DNA of 64,000 nt from Lutibacter profundi. GTDB taxonomy: Bacteria > Bacteroidota > Bacteroidia > Flavobacteriales > Flavobacteriaceae. Positions 7,171-15,715 of this stretch are shown here, one piece after another. Position 1 is the stretch's first letter, and every line of letters starts with the position of its first letter. Location of the stretch: assembly GCF_001543325.1 (NCBI RefSeq), contig NZ_CP013355.1, positions 2,683,501 through 2,747,500 of the forward strand. Direction: 5' to 3'. Made by a program: the position numbers and the translations under genes. Under the pieces are notes generated by a model that saw nothing but the letters and a program-made list of their open reading frames with translations, had not been told where the DNA came from and made no database searches.

Positions 7171-8427
7171 ATGTACGCTTTAGTTGATTGCAATAATTTT
7201 TACGCTTCTTGTGAGCGTGTTTTTCGACCTAATTTAAGGGAACAGCCTATTGTGGTATTATCCAATAATGATGGTTGCATAATTGCGAGAAGTAATGAAG
7301 CTAAGGCATTGGGAGTACCAATGGGTGCACCTGCATTTAAGTTTAAAGCGTTGTTTGAGAAAAAAAATATACACGTATTCTCATCAAATTATGCATTGTA
7401 TGGAGATATGAGTCATAGAGTGATGAGCTTACTTTCAACGTATTCACCTGATATTGAAATTTATAGTATTGACGAAGCGTTTTTACAGTTTAAAGGATTT
7501 GATTTATTTGAATTGCAAGGCTATGCTGAAACTATTAAAAAGACTGTTGACAAAGGAACTGGTATTCCTATAAGTATTGGAATTGCACCTACCAAGGCAT
7601 TGTCGAAAGTAGCCAATAGAATTGCGAAGAAGTTTCCAAAAAAAACGGGAGGTGTTTATATCATAGATTCAGAGGAAAAAAGAATGAAAGCGTTGAAGTG
7701 GTTGGCTGTTGAAGATATTTGGGGCATAGGTAGCAAACATCGTAAGCGTTTAAATTCCTTCAAGGTTTTTACTGCGTATGATTTTATTGAATTACACGAT
7801 GATTGGGTACGTAAACATTTAAGTGTTGTAGGTTTACGATTGAAACACGAATTAGAAGGAAAACCTACGCTGGGTTTAGAAACTGTTCAAACCAAAAAAG
7901 CAATTGCAACTACCAGAACATTTGATAGGATGCATACAGATTTTGAAAGCATTAAAGAACGTGTGAGTACCTTTGCAGTGAGTTGTGCCGAAAAGCTACG
8001 TACACAAGGGAGTTGCTGTACTATTGTTATGGTATTTTTACATACCAATTGGCACCGAAAGGATTTACCTCAATACAGTAAAAATATAGTTGTTAAAACA
8101 CCGTACCCTACCAATTCGAGTATTGATTTGATACGATATGCTACACAAGGATTGGAGCATCTTTTTAAAGAGGGCTATCATTATAAAAAAGCAGGGGTTA
8201 TAGTTATGGGAATTACACCTGAAACTGCGAAGCAGTTTTCGTTGTTTTCAACTGAGAATCCGAAACACTTACCTTTAATGAAAACCATTGATAGTTTGAA
8301 TAAAAGTATTGGTCAGCATAAAGTGAAGTTTGCTTCACAAGATTTAGGTAGGATGTGGAAAATGAAACAAGAGAAATTGTCACCTAGATATACAACTAAA
8401 TTGAGTGAAGTTATTGCTGTTTATTGA
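7171..8427 (+). CDS. umuC: UmuC-like Y-family DNA polymerase
   Basis: Encodes 418 aa, the usual UmuC length. Y-family palm motifs are present: DCNNFYASCERVF at the N-terminus, with the metal Asp at residue 6, and SIDEAF further on. NNDGCIIARSNEAKALG is the finger segment, and the C-terminal little-finger region ends with a DUF4113-like stretch (SLNKSIGQHKVKFASQDLGRMWKMKQEKLSPRYTT). It performs error-prone lesion bypass with UmuD'. No inactivating lesion is seen. Confidence 0.95.
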   Translation: MYALVDCNNFYASCERVFRPNLREQPIVVLSNNDGCIIARSNEAKALGVPMGAPAFKFKALFEKKNIHVFSSNYALYGDMSHRVMSLLSTYSPDIEIYSIDEAFLQFKGFDLFELQGYAETIKKTVDKGTGIPISIGIAPTKALSKVANRIAKKFPKKTGGVYIIDSEEKRMKALKWLAVEDIWGIGSKHRKRLNSFKVFTAYDFIELHDDWVRKHLSVVGLRLKHELEGKPTLGLETVQTKKAIATTRTFDRMHTDFESIKERVSTFAVSCAEKLRTQGSCCTIVMVFLHTNWHRKDLPQYSKNIVVKTPYPTNSSIDLIRYATQGLEHLFKEGYHYKKAGVIVMGITPETAKQFSLFSTENPKHLPLMKTIDSLNKSIGQHKVKFASQDLGRMWKMKQEKLSPRYTTKLSEVIAVY

Positions 8428-8469
8428 ATTAGATGTTGTTAAGATGCAAGCGCTAGCTTTAATATATAA

Positions 8470-9003
8470 TTATTTTCTCATCATTTTTTTTGCATCACTT
8501 AATGCTTTTCTATGTTCTTTTGTTAAAATTCCTACTGTATTTTGATAATTTAATGGAAGGTAATTATTTCTAATATTCCTTTTTTCAATTATATCTAATT
8601 CATCTGTTGTATAAACTTCCCATTCGACAATGCAATTGGAATCCATAAATTCATTTATTTCTTTCTTGCTTGTTGACATAGGTAAATCTAATAAACCACA
8701 TAATGTCGTTCTTAATGATGAAAGTCTACCATTCTCAACTCCTCTAGAATGAAAATTACTACTATCATATATATGGTATTTTACAAGCCTATTATGTCCG
8801 TTTTTTGCTTGACCAATATACAATAAAGTATAATTTTCATTTTCAAAATTTCTTGTTTTCAATCTATTATTATCATATAAACCAGATATTTTCTTTAATA
8901 ATTTATCTAAAGATTTTGTTTTAAACCACCAATAGTAAACAATTGGGTTATTAGTAATTCTAATATCATTATCTCTAATTGTTTTAACTTTTAATGTCTC
9001 CAT
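8470..9003 (-). CDS. GIY-YIG-type nuclease, pair 1
   Basis: Encodes 177 aa. A GIY-YIG-like core is visible as IVYYWWF (strand 1, in place of GIY) and YTLLYIGQAKNGHNRLVKYHI (YIG plus the following Arg helix). The C-terminal part has LDIIEKRNIRNNYLPLNYQN, matching the Glu helix (E-x-x-x-I) and the Asn-rich end typical of these nucleases. Its start overlaps the stop of a DUF6884-type gene (shared base 9003), so expression is coupled. A second, diverged pair with the same gene order is at 10453-11542, which points to a functional unit. Confidence 0.7.
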   Translation of the reverse strand: METLKVKTIRDNDIRITNNPIVYYWWFKTKSLDKLLKKISGLYDNNRLKTRNFENENYTLLYIGQAKNGHNRLVKYHIYDSSNFHSRGVENGRLSSLRTTLCGLLDLPMSTSKKEINEFMDSNCIVEWEVYTTDELDIIEKRNIRNNYLPLNYQNTVGILTKEHRKALSDAKKMMRK

Positions 9004-9641
9004 TATACACTAAGATTACCATTTATTAATTCTTTTGCACAGCTATAATGCCAATTAGTACTTGCTTTAGTATTATATTTAATTAATTTGTAAGATTTGT
9101 CTGATTTTAAGAATGAAGTTTCTCGATGTATATTCTTTTTCTTATAAAATATGATTTTTTTATTAGATAAATCTTGAGTTAGTTTATAAAATAATTCAAT
9201 ATAATCAGAACCACCAAGGAATATAATTTTTTCATACGGATCGATATTCTGTAAATGGTTAAAATCATTAAATATATCGTGTTTTTCTCTTTGTGAAATA
9301 ATATCAGCTCTTTTTGAAAATGTTATATCATATTTTGGTATTCGAAACTCTGAATTAATAATACCCCAACCAGCTGATAAAATATATAAGTCAGAATTAT
9401 ATTTCATATATAAAGCTTTGTAAATCCACGGCTTATACAATTTATATGATTCTAGTAAATCTTTATTTTCTTGACTATTTACATATTCACGCCACGTTTT
9501 TTGTTTAGAAGGGATTTTGTCATCTGGTCTAAATTGATTTCCATTTTCTGTATTAGGTTTTGAAACAAAATAAATCTCATTACCTCTATACATTAAATTT
9601 TTTCCGTTTTTAGAACCACTACAGCTAATTACAATTATCAT
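9003..9641 (-). CDS. DUF6884-type protein, pair 1
   Basis: Encodes 212 aa. It starts MIIVISCSGSKNGKN and has LYILSAGWGIINSEFRIPKYDITFS in the middle. The SC-x-K start, the LSAxxG motif and the PKYDxT motif are those of DUF6884-like (YaaA-resembling) proteins, although here the protein is longer than the usual 130-150 aa. No catalytic activity is established for the family to my knowledge. It lies between a 39-aa membrane peptide gene (3 bases upstream) and a GIY-YIG nuclease (1-base overlap). Confidence 0.65.
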   Translation of the reverse strand: MIIVISCSGSKNGKNLMYRGNEIYFVSKPNTENGNQFRPDDKIPSKQKTWREYVNSQENKDLLESYKLYKPWIYKALYMKYNSDLYILSAGWGIINSEFRIPKYDITFSKRADIISQREKHDIFNDFNHLQNIDPYEKIIFLGGSDYIELFYKLTQDLSNKKIIFYKKKNIHRETSFLKSDKSYKLIKYNTKASTNWHYSCAKELINGNLSV

Positions 9642-9644
9642 TTC

Positions 9645-9764
9645 TTAAAAATTCCATTTATATTTTTCCAAAAACTCAGACCATAAATAAAGAAGTATTC
9701 CTATTAGTATTAACCACTTTAATCGTTTAATAATATCCCAGATAATATCAATATATTTTTTCAT
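9645..9764 (-). CDS. 39-aa membrane peptide at head of DUF6884/GIY-YIG operon
   Basis: ATG at 9764 gives MKKYIDIIWDIIKRLKW followed by one hydrophobic helix (LILIGILLYLW, about residues 18-28) and a charged end. Its stop is 3 bases before the start of the DUF6884-type gene, so it is probably the first gene of a three-gene operon. Single-helix peptides at the head of defence operons may act as membrane effectors; that role is inferred. The second copy of the pair has no equivalent peptide that I could find. Confidence 0.5.
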   Translation of the reverse strand: MKKYIDIIWDIIKRLKWLILIGILLYLWSEFLEKYKWNF

Positions 9765-9870
9765 TTTTCTTTCGAATTATTTTAGTTAATATCTAGTAAA
9801 CTAACAAATATTTTATTTGTAAATCAAAATAATATATTTAATGTAATTTATTTTTAATAATCTGTTCATG

Positions 9871-9964
9871 TAAAGATATTACATTAAATGCAATCAAAAA
9901 ATATTATTTATTAACAGTTTGTTATTGTTGTTTTTGCAGGTAATCGCAAGCACAAATGCGGTAG
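9871..9964. repeat. Direct repeat, copy 1 of 2 (94 bp)
   Basis: Ungapped alignment with 18451-18544 shows 84 of 94 identical positions, including a 28-base identical core from 9896. Both copies have the same orientation. They bracket the transposase remnant, the second DUF6884/GIY-YIG pair and the seven-gene operon, so they may mark the ends of an 8.6-kb cargo block or of an old insertion sequence. Confidence 0.8.
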
Positions 9965-10065
9965 TTTCAGAGCCTATCACACAGATAACAATCAGTATTT
10001 ACAAGATATCACCAAGCGATTAAAACTCAGATTGCGAATATCAGCTAAACAACTTCAGAGTTAAC

Positions 10066-10308
10066 AGTAAGAAAGAGAGGTATATGAAATATAAACGGCA
10101 AAGTACCGTGGAACCCGTATTTGGAATCCTTACCCAGTTTATGTGACTCAAAAAAATAAATACCATTGGCTTACAACAAGCAAACAAGATAATGCATCTG
10201 TCAGCCATGGCTTATAATCTCAAAAAATACTTGAAACTCATCAGTAAAACTGTAAAAAGTGATGCAAAAGCAATGTGTCATTTTTTTCCTTCTAAAAGCC
10301 ATGTTTAG
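10066..10308 (+). pseudogene. IS1182-type transposase C-terminal remnant
   Basis: The frame reads STVEPVFGILTQFM-stop-LKKINTIGLQQANKIMHL and then SAMAYNLKKYLK. This is the conserved C-terminal end of IS1182-family DDE transposases, including the final catalytic-Glu region (VEPVFG). An in-frame TGA replaces what is normally Gly (GGA), and the N-terminal three quarters are missing. Upstream bases 9964-10065 may be a further decayed part. It is a non-functional remnant that records past transposition at this spot. Confidence 0.8.
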
Positions 10309-10452
10309 ACTTCAAATAAGTGCTTCTGAACCCTTAAAATTTTGATGTAATGATAGATGTAATAAATGCACCCCCCTAAAAAGGAGCATATAGTGTTGCT
10401 ACTTATGATTTTTAGTTCCTTGTACCACAGTTACCATTGTTGGTGCCTGACT

Positions 10453-11091
10453 TTACTCAATAAGTTCTTTTAATTCTTTATATTCATTATCAGAAAACCC
10501 GTTACCTTTAAGGTTATTCACTTGCCAAAGTCCACTTCTAAATATTTTCTCTTTTGGTGAAAAATTACCAAGCCAGTTTTCGGATGGTATTAATTCATTT
10601 GATTTTCCAAATGTTGAAATCATTTTTTTTACAAAATCTAATCTTTTTCTCTTATCATTTAATTCAATTACACAAAAAGAGATTTTTTTTTGAATAATTT
10701 CACTGATTTCTTTCTCAAGTTCTTTTTCAAAATCAAGATTCAATTTTTTTAAATTTTTCTCCTTATCAATTCGTGAAGTTGTATCAAGTTCCCATTTATC
10801 GATGTATTGATTATTGCTCTTTTTAAGTAAACAACGACCAATGTTTTTCCTAAAAATGCTTCTATTTTTATTTTCTAATAAAAAATGTTGCTTTAATCTT
10901 GGAACTAACTGGTTTTCTCCAGTGTGACTTCCAATCTGAACGATTCTATCTAAATCCTTAAAGTACTCTCCTTTTTCAAACAAGACATAAATTCCATTTT
11001 TTGGAATATAACTTTCTACAGATTCAAATGGAAAAGTAAATCTCCTTTTTTTGTTAAATAATATATGTAATTCCTCAACTTTAGATTTCAT
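10453..11091 (-). CDS. GIY-YIG-type nuclease, pair 2
   Basis: Encodes 212 aa. YIPKNGIYVLFEKGEYF gives the GIY strand (NGIYVL), and DRIVQIGSHTGENQLVPRLKQHF gives the second strand (VQIG) with an Arg-containing helix, the usual GIY-YIG arrangement. Around the middle, a Glu-rich helix FEKELEKEISEIIQKK precedes a second beta region. Its start overlaps the stop of the DUF6884 gene by 11 bases. It differs clearly in sequence from the pair 1 nuclease, so the two are not recent duplicates. Confidence 0.65.
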   Translation of the reverse strand: MKSKVEELHILFNKKRRFTFPFESVESYIPKNGIYVLFEKGEYFKDLDRIVQIGSHTGENQLVPRLKQHFLLENKNRSIFRKNIGRCLLKKSNNQYIDKWELDTTSRIDKEKNLKKLNLDFEKELEKEISEIIQKKISFCVIELNDKRKRLDFVKKMISTFGKSNELIPSENWLGNFSPKEKIFRSGLWQVNNLKGNGFSDNEYKELKELIE

Positions 11092-11542
11092 CTTTGAGCT
11101 TTTTTAAGTATGATATTCTATCAAATAATCCTACACCTTTAAGAGGCTGTTCAATATTAACAAGAAAATTAATTATAGAATTTATATATTCTAATCCTGC
11201 TAATACAATAAATTTATCTTTTTTTAAGTCTGAAATATTCGAGAGTTCTAAAAGTATTTTTTGTCCCCAAATTACTTTTTCATCTTTTGTAAGAACTTTT
11301 AGTTGTGGCTTTCTTTCTCTATTTTTTTTACTAACATTTGAGATTGTCATATCATAGGGCTTAATTTCAGTATTTAATGTAAGTAATCCATAATGTGCTG
11401 ATAAAATAAATATTTTGTCTCGATTTAATCTTTCTGCGTACTCTAAACTATGTTTGAATAATGGACTTTGATACATTTCTTTTGCTTTTGTCCTTTTATT
11501 CATTTTTTTTGAAACACAAGATATCAATACTATTTTTTTTAT
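11081..11542 (-). CDS. DUF6884 protein, pair 2, with non-ATG start
   Basis: From a TTG at 11527 the product is 148 aa starting MISCVSKKMNKRTKAKEMY. The family normally begins MKKIVLISCVSKK, and reading back in frame gives exactly KKIVL preceded by ATA at 11540-11542, which is one base from ATG. Later motifs are YQSPLFKHSLEYAE, IFILSAHYGLL and IKPYDMTI, diagnostic for DUF6884. Either the ATG has decayed to ATA, or TTG or ATA is used. It is paired with a GIY-YIG nuclease downstream (11-base overlap). Confidence 0.75.
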   Translation of the reverse strand: MKKIVLISCVSKKMNKRTKAKEMYQSPLFKHSLEYAERLNRDKIFILSAHYGLLTLNTEIKPYDMTISNVSKKNRERKPQLKVLTKDEKVIWGQKILLELSNISDLKKDKFIVLAGLEYINSIINFLVNIEQPLKGVGLFDRISYLKKLKDEI

Positions 11543-12010
11543 GTTTTTTCAGCTTGTTGTCTACTCGTTATCCAAAACTATCACAAACTTTTATCCTTTT
11601 ATTTTAAGGTGTATCAACTGTATTTTATAAAGTGATTGATTTGCAATATTTTTAAAACACTAATTTAGTAAAAAAAGGTATAATCTATGGGATTTCTTAA
11701 TTTAGAATGATTATTGAAACGAAATGATAGGGTTTAGTTGGGTAAGATTCCCAGTCAATACTTAGGCTACGCTCTTTTAGATGACAAAATTTGTTTTAAA
11801 AAACATGCGAATAAGTGGTGGTTTTATATTGCAAACAATAGTCAAAATCTACATTATGAAGAGATGCATGAATTGAGAGGTTTAGTGTTGATTTTTCCAT
11901 TACCTACACGACTTTTTATTCATCTTGTTTGTTGCGGTGGCAGAAGACATCCTCTCTTGCAATTTTGGCTTTGTGTTGTTGGTTTAAGTGAATTGTATAT
12001 GTGTATTGCT
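11543..12010. other. Gene-poor region with a degraded reading frame
   Basis: A plus-strand frame at about 11686-11895 reads MGFLNLE-stop-LLKRNDRV-stop-LGKIPSQYLGYALLD and continues to MHELRGLV. It looks like a decayed protein with two stops. The family is not recognised. The remainder (11895-12010) has no convincing gene. The promoter of the DUF6884 pair 2 must lie in 11543-11700. Confidence 0.3.
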
Positions 12011-12673
12011 TTAGTGTGGGCTTTTCAGTTGCTTAATTCCAAATTTTTTTTGTAGTAAATTATTAATTTCTTCTGAATTTATAGTTTTCACTGTTGTTTC
12101 TGTTTTATTATATATTCGTAGTGTATTTCCTTTAATAAAGTAAAATGAATCATCTTTTATTATTGAAAACCTTAAACTATTACTAAATGGATAAATGGAA
12201 GTATCTTTATAACGATTTTCAATATCACATAAAATTTCTGATTCTGACTTTGATATTTTCGGCACGTCAATTATTTGTTTATAAATATTTTTAATTTTAT
12301 GGTAAATAATAAGTTTATTTTCAAATATTTCAGTTTTAAAACTCATACCGTAAACAGAATATTCAATTGGTGTAAATTCGGGAAATAATTTTAAAGAAGG
12401 CCACCCAGAGCCAATGTCAATAAAATATTTTTTATTTTCAATCATTACAGATAACATTCTATGACATTCCACATTATTAATAAATGATGAATGTAACTTT
12501 GTTTCAGTACCATTATTTTTAAGAATTTCTCTAAAATGAAGTACTTTGTCAGAGCAAGTGCCGCCTAAAGATAAATCTTTATTTTCAATATTATTGAGCA
12601 TAAAAATGTTATGAAAAGGAACCGTTTTAAACTCTTTTAATAATAATGTTTCTATTTTATTAATTAAATTCAT
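12011..12673 (-). CDS. NAT-fold (arylamine N-acetyltransferase-like) enzyme, last gene of operon
   Basis: Encodes 220 aa, shorter than typical NATs (about 270). The Cys-His-Asp triad is recognisable: Cys40 in LGGTCSDK (NAT RGGxC position), His71 in ECHRML, and Asp86 in FIDIGSGWP. The N-terminal PFHNIFML resembles the NAT PFEN segment. NATs transfer acyl groups to amines, and homologues close amide bonds in natural products. It overlaps the asparagine synthetase-like gene by 4 bases and is the seventh gene of a tight operon that also contains a second NAT. Confidence 0.75.
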   Translation of the reverse strand: MNLINKIETLLLKEFKTVPFHNIFMLNNIENKDLSLGGTCSDKVLHFREILKNNGTETKLHSSFINNVECHRMLSVMIENKKYFIDIGSGWPSLKLFPEFTPIEYSVYGMSFKTEIFENKLIIYHKIKNIYKQIIDVPKISKSESEILCDIENRYKDTSIYPFSNSLRFSIIKDDSFYFIKGNTLRIYNKTETTVKTINSEEINNLLQKKFGIKQLKSPH

Positions 12674-14097
12674 TTGTGACTTATGCTTCTTTTAGTTATT
12701 GACTTTTCAAAAACAGGGTATTCATAATAGTATCCATTAGATCTGTTTTCGTTAAAATATTTATTCCAAATTTCCTTCAGTGTTTCCCTTTCAGTTTTAT
12801 TGTCTTTTGTTAGGTATTCAACAACTAATTTTCTAATGCCTGAACCAACATCAAAAGATGTTTTTGTTCTTTCAATGATTTCTTTCGGCAAATCAGCATT
12901 AAATATACTTCTTAAAATTTGTTTGTCTTTCAAATCTTGTAATGGTAAATCTTTAGAAATAGAGTACACTTCTTTATCCAAAAAAGGACACCTAATTTCT
13001 ATTGTATTCGCCATTGATGATAAATCTAATCTCCTTAATTCTGTATAATGCAGATTTTCAATTAAAACATCACTCTTTTCTCGTGTTTCGGTAATGTTTT
13101 TTGATATTTTATAACCACAAAATAATTCGTCTGCTCCTTCACCCGAAATAACAACTTTTAATTCATCATTTTTTGCCAATTTTGATAATAGGTAAGTCGC
13201 TAATCCATTACTTACAATTGAAGGATTGTAACTTTCAGTATGGTAAACTACTTGTTCAATCAATTTTCCTATTTCTTCTTTTTTAGGTAATGGAATGTGC
13301 TTTATTTGACTTTCTATTTTTAAATATTTGACTAATTGCTTAACAAAATTAATATCTTCATTTTCCTTATTCCCTAATGTATAATAAATTGCATTCGCAG
13401 TATGTTTTGAAATAATTGAAGCAAGGATTGAACTATCTAAACCACCACTTAGAAAAACACCAACTTTTTCACTATTGAGAGGAATTCTCTTTATTGTAGA
13501 TTCAATAATTGATCTTTTCAATACAGACTTTTCTATAACAGGAAATGAATGTTTTTTTACTGAAACAATTGTACTATTTACAATCTCAGAAAACCCTTTA
13601 GGCACAAACTCAAAGGATTGTATTCTGTCAAAGGATTTTAGTTCACTACAAACAAATTTTATTTTTGTGGTATTCCCATAGAATAATGGCTTTTTACCAA
13701 TGTAATCTCTTATTGTGAAAAGTTGCTTTGTTTTATTATTGTATATGATACCAGAGTAAAAACCATCAAGAACATCAATTATCTTTGCACCAATAACATT
13801 GTATAATGGTAAAATGATTTCAATATCAGATTTAGAGTGTAATGCTATACCGTATTCCTCTGCTAATTCACTGGAATTAAAAATTTCACCATTAAATGCT
13901 CCAACTAAATATTCAAATTCAAAAGGCTGCATTCCATTTTTGGTATTATCATTTATTGCCAAACGATTAAAACCTAATGAAATATTTTTAGAATTATATA
14001 TTTTTGAACCATCCGTTCCTCTGTGTTTAATTCGAGCTAAAGCATCTGAACAATCAGTTTTTGTATGCTTACCAATAACTGCAACTATTCCACACAT
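12670..14097 (-). CDS. Asparagine synthetase B-like amidotransferase
   Basis: Encodes 475 aa, shorter than AsnB (about 550). The N-terminal class II glutaminase starts MCGIVAVIGK, with Cys2 as nucleophile, then KHRGTDG and AFNGEIFN. The C-terminal PP-loop synthetase has SGGLDSS at 217-223 and VVISGEGADELFCGYK. It should use Gln and ATP to amidate a carboxylate through an acyl-adenylate. In this setting (two NATs, a peptidase, a glycosyltransferase) the substrate is likely a secondary metabolite rather than Asp. It abuts the M20 gene stop (14098) and overlaps NAT1. Confidence 0.85.
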   Translation of the reverse strand: MCGIVAVIGKHTKTDCSDALARIKHRGTDGSKIYNSKNISLGFNRLAINDNTKNGMQPFEFEYLVGAFNGEIFNSSELAEEYGIALHSKSDIEIILPLYNVIGAKIIDVLDGFYSGIIYNNKTKQLFTIRDYIGKKPLFYGNTTKIKFVCSELKSFDRIQSFEFVPKGFSEIVNSTIVSVKKHSFPVIEKSVLKRSIIESTIKRIPLNSEKVGVFLSGGLDSSILASIISKHTANAIYYTLGNKENEDINFVKQLVKYLKIESQIKHIPLPKKEEIGKLIEQVVYHTESYNPSIVSNGLATYLLSKLAKNDELKVVISGEGADELFCGYKISKNITETREKSDVLIENLHYTELRRLDLSSMANTIEIRCPFLDKEVYSISKDLPLQDLKDKQILRSIFNADLPKEIIERTKTSFDVGSGIRKLVVEYLTKDNKTERETLKEIWNKYFNENRSNGYYYEYPVFEKSITKRSISHK

Positions 14098-14898
14098 TTA
14101 TATTTCAGTTTTATTTATCCATTTTATGAATTTTTTAAAAACATCATTGTGTTTAACTAAATTTTCTATGCTCAAACTTTCGTTATCTCTATGAATATTA
14201 CATAAACTATCATTTGGGCCAAATCCAATGTAATAAGCATCATTAGGAATGTTAGTTAAAAACGGACATTTAGTGAATTTATTCAAGTGTCTATTTGCAT
14301 AAATGGCTTTTCCATCATAAATAACATTGTTTAAATCATCCATAAATTTTGGTCTGTTTGTAGTTTTAGGTAAATGGAATATTACAGGAATATTTTTTTG
14401 ATAAACGCCTGTTTCTTCAACATAAATTTTTGAATGAAATTCTTCAATATGTTTTGGAATTACATCAAAAGTTGTTTTCCCAGCAACTTCTTCTTCCCCT
14501 TGAATTATCCATAAGATATTCGGTAATTCTTCATCATTGTTTTTTAGTTCAATTAATGAGAATATGCGACTTAATAAGATGCCTTTATTATCGGCAATTC
14601 CTCTTGCATAATATCTGCCTTCTTTTTCTGTCAAATCAAAAGGGTTTGTATTCCATTTTTCTTTTCTGTGTATTTTTTCTACATCATAATGGGAATACAA
14701 AGTAACTTTTTTTGTTGAATTTTGATTGGTATATTTCGCTATAATTACTGGCTGATTGTAGGGGCTATCTCCTTCAACAGATACGCTAAATTCTATAGAT
14801 TTTAATAAATTACTAACTAATTCAATTCCTTTATTATTAGATTTTTCATCATTTGCAATTGTTTCAATTGAAATGAATTTTTTAAGTGTTTTTATCAT
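14098..14898 (-). CDS. M20-family metallopeptidase/amidohydrolase, short form
   Basis: Encodes 266 aa. M20 metal ligands are visible: LYSHYDVE (His70, Asp72), YYARGIADNKG (Asp103), GEEEV (Glu135 with Glu136) and a C-terminal HRDNES His. At 266 aa it lacks most of the usual dimerisation (lid) domain found in 400-450 aa members, so substrate access may be altered. It may hydrolyse an amide or peptide intermediate. The start overlaps the NAT2 stop by 17 bases, and the stop touches the next start. Confidence 0.82.
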   Translation of the reverse strand: MIKTLKKFISIETIANDEKSNNKGIELVSNLLKSIEFSVSVEGDSPYNQPVIIAKYTNQNSTKKVTLYSHYDVEKIHRKEKWNTNPFDLTEKEGRYYARGIADNKGILLSRIFSLIELKNNDEELPNILWIIQGEEEVAGKTTFDVIPKHIEEFHSKIYVEETGVYQKNIPVIFHLPKTTNRPKFMDDLNNVIYDGKAIYANRHLNKFTKCPFLTNIPNDAYYIGFGPNDSLCNIHRDNESLSIENLVKHNDVFKKFIKWINKTEI

Positions 14899-15715
14899 CT
14901 TTATTTTTGTGTGTAATTCTTTTTAGTTTTGTAATTTTATCATTAAATTTAAATTTGACTAAAACATCTTCATCAAAATATTTTCTCAAACTGATATTAA
15001 ATTGTTCAATCGTAGCATGTTTTAATGTACATATTTCTCCATTTTCTTTTTCATACAAAATTGTTGTTCCTTTTATTGCTCTGAGTTTTCTATTTGGGTA
15101 ATATGCAAAATGAACCGCTTTCCAAAAAGGCCCATAATTAATGTCTGTGTAGTATTTCTTAATGAAGTCTTTAAAATCTATCTCATTGCATTGTTGAATG
15201 TTAAATACATAACTAATATTCCATTTATTATCTTTCTTTATTAGTAGTTTATAATCGTTTCCCAAATTTTGAAATTGATATTCAATAGAATCCCTTCTTA
15301 TTATTTGATTATTATGTATATTGAGTGCTTGATAATAGGGTTGGGCATCACCAAAATCAATAAAGTATGGGCTGTTGTTGAAATAACTAATAATGGCAAT
15401 GTGTCTTTTTTCAGCATTATGTCTGCCACACAAAATATATTGAACATCGTAACCAATTTCGGTTAAAAAGTAATACATAAACCTATTTATATCAATACAA
15501 ATACCTCCATTTCCTGTGAGCATATTTCTTTTAATATCCTCAAAAGTTGGTATTTTACCAAGACCATTATCAATCATAGTAATATTTTGCCAAGGGATAT
15601 ATTTTGCGACACTTTCTATAATAAGATTTAAAAAATCCAACGAAGTGTTTCCTAATTCATTATTGACGTGAATTCTGTGAAAAAATGTACTTATTTCAGT
15701 TTTAGATAATTTCAT
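14882..15715 (-). CDS. Arylamine N-acetyltransferase family enzyme
   Basis: Encodes 277 aa, the normal NAT length. The triad is Cys73 in GNGGICIDIN, His105 in KRHIAII and Asp120 in YFIDFGDA. The NAT N-terminus FFHRI and PWQNITMID (NAT PFENL region) agree. It probably transfers an acyl group from CoA or a carrier thioester to an amine. NAT homologues act as amide synthases in ansamycin pathways. It overlaps the deacetylase upstream (14 bases) and the M20 gene downstream. Confidence 0.9.
   Translation of the reverse strand: MKLSKTEISTFFHRIHVNNELGNTSLDFLNLIIESVAKYIPWQNITMIDNGLGKIPTFEDIKRNMLTGNGGICIDINRFMYYFLTEIGYDVQYILCGRHNAEKRHIAIISYFNNSPYFIDFGDAQPYYQALNIHNNQIIRRDSIEYQFQNLGNDYKLLIKKDNKWNISYVFNIQQCNEIDFKDFIKKYYTDINYGPFWKAVHFAYYPNRKLRAIKGTTILYEKENGEICTLKHATIEQFNISLRKYFDEDVLVKFKFNDKITKLKRITHKNKDDKNT

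Noticed and set aside
9840..10310. CRISPR-like or integron origin for the repeat region
   Set aside because: Only two widely spaced copies of the 94-bp repeat exist and no cas or integron integrase gene is in the window.
11738..12055. 105-aa plus-strand frame overlapping the NAT1 end
   Set aside because: Starts from TTG, has two stops just upstream in the same frame and enters low-complexity sequence; better seen as decayed.
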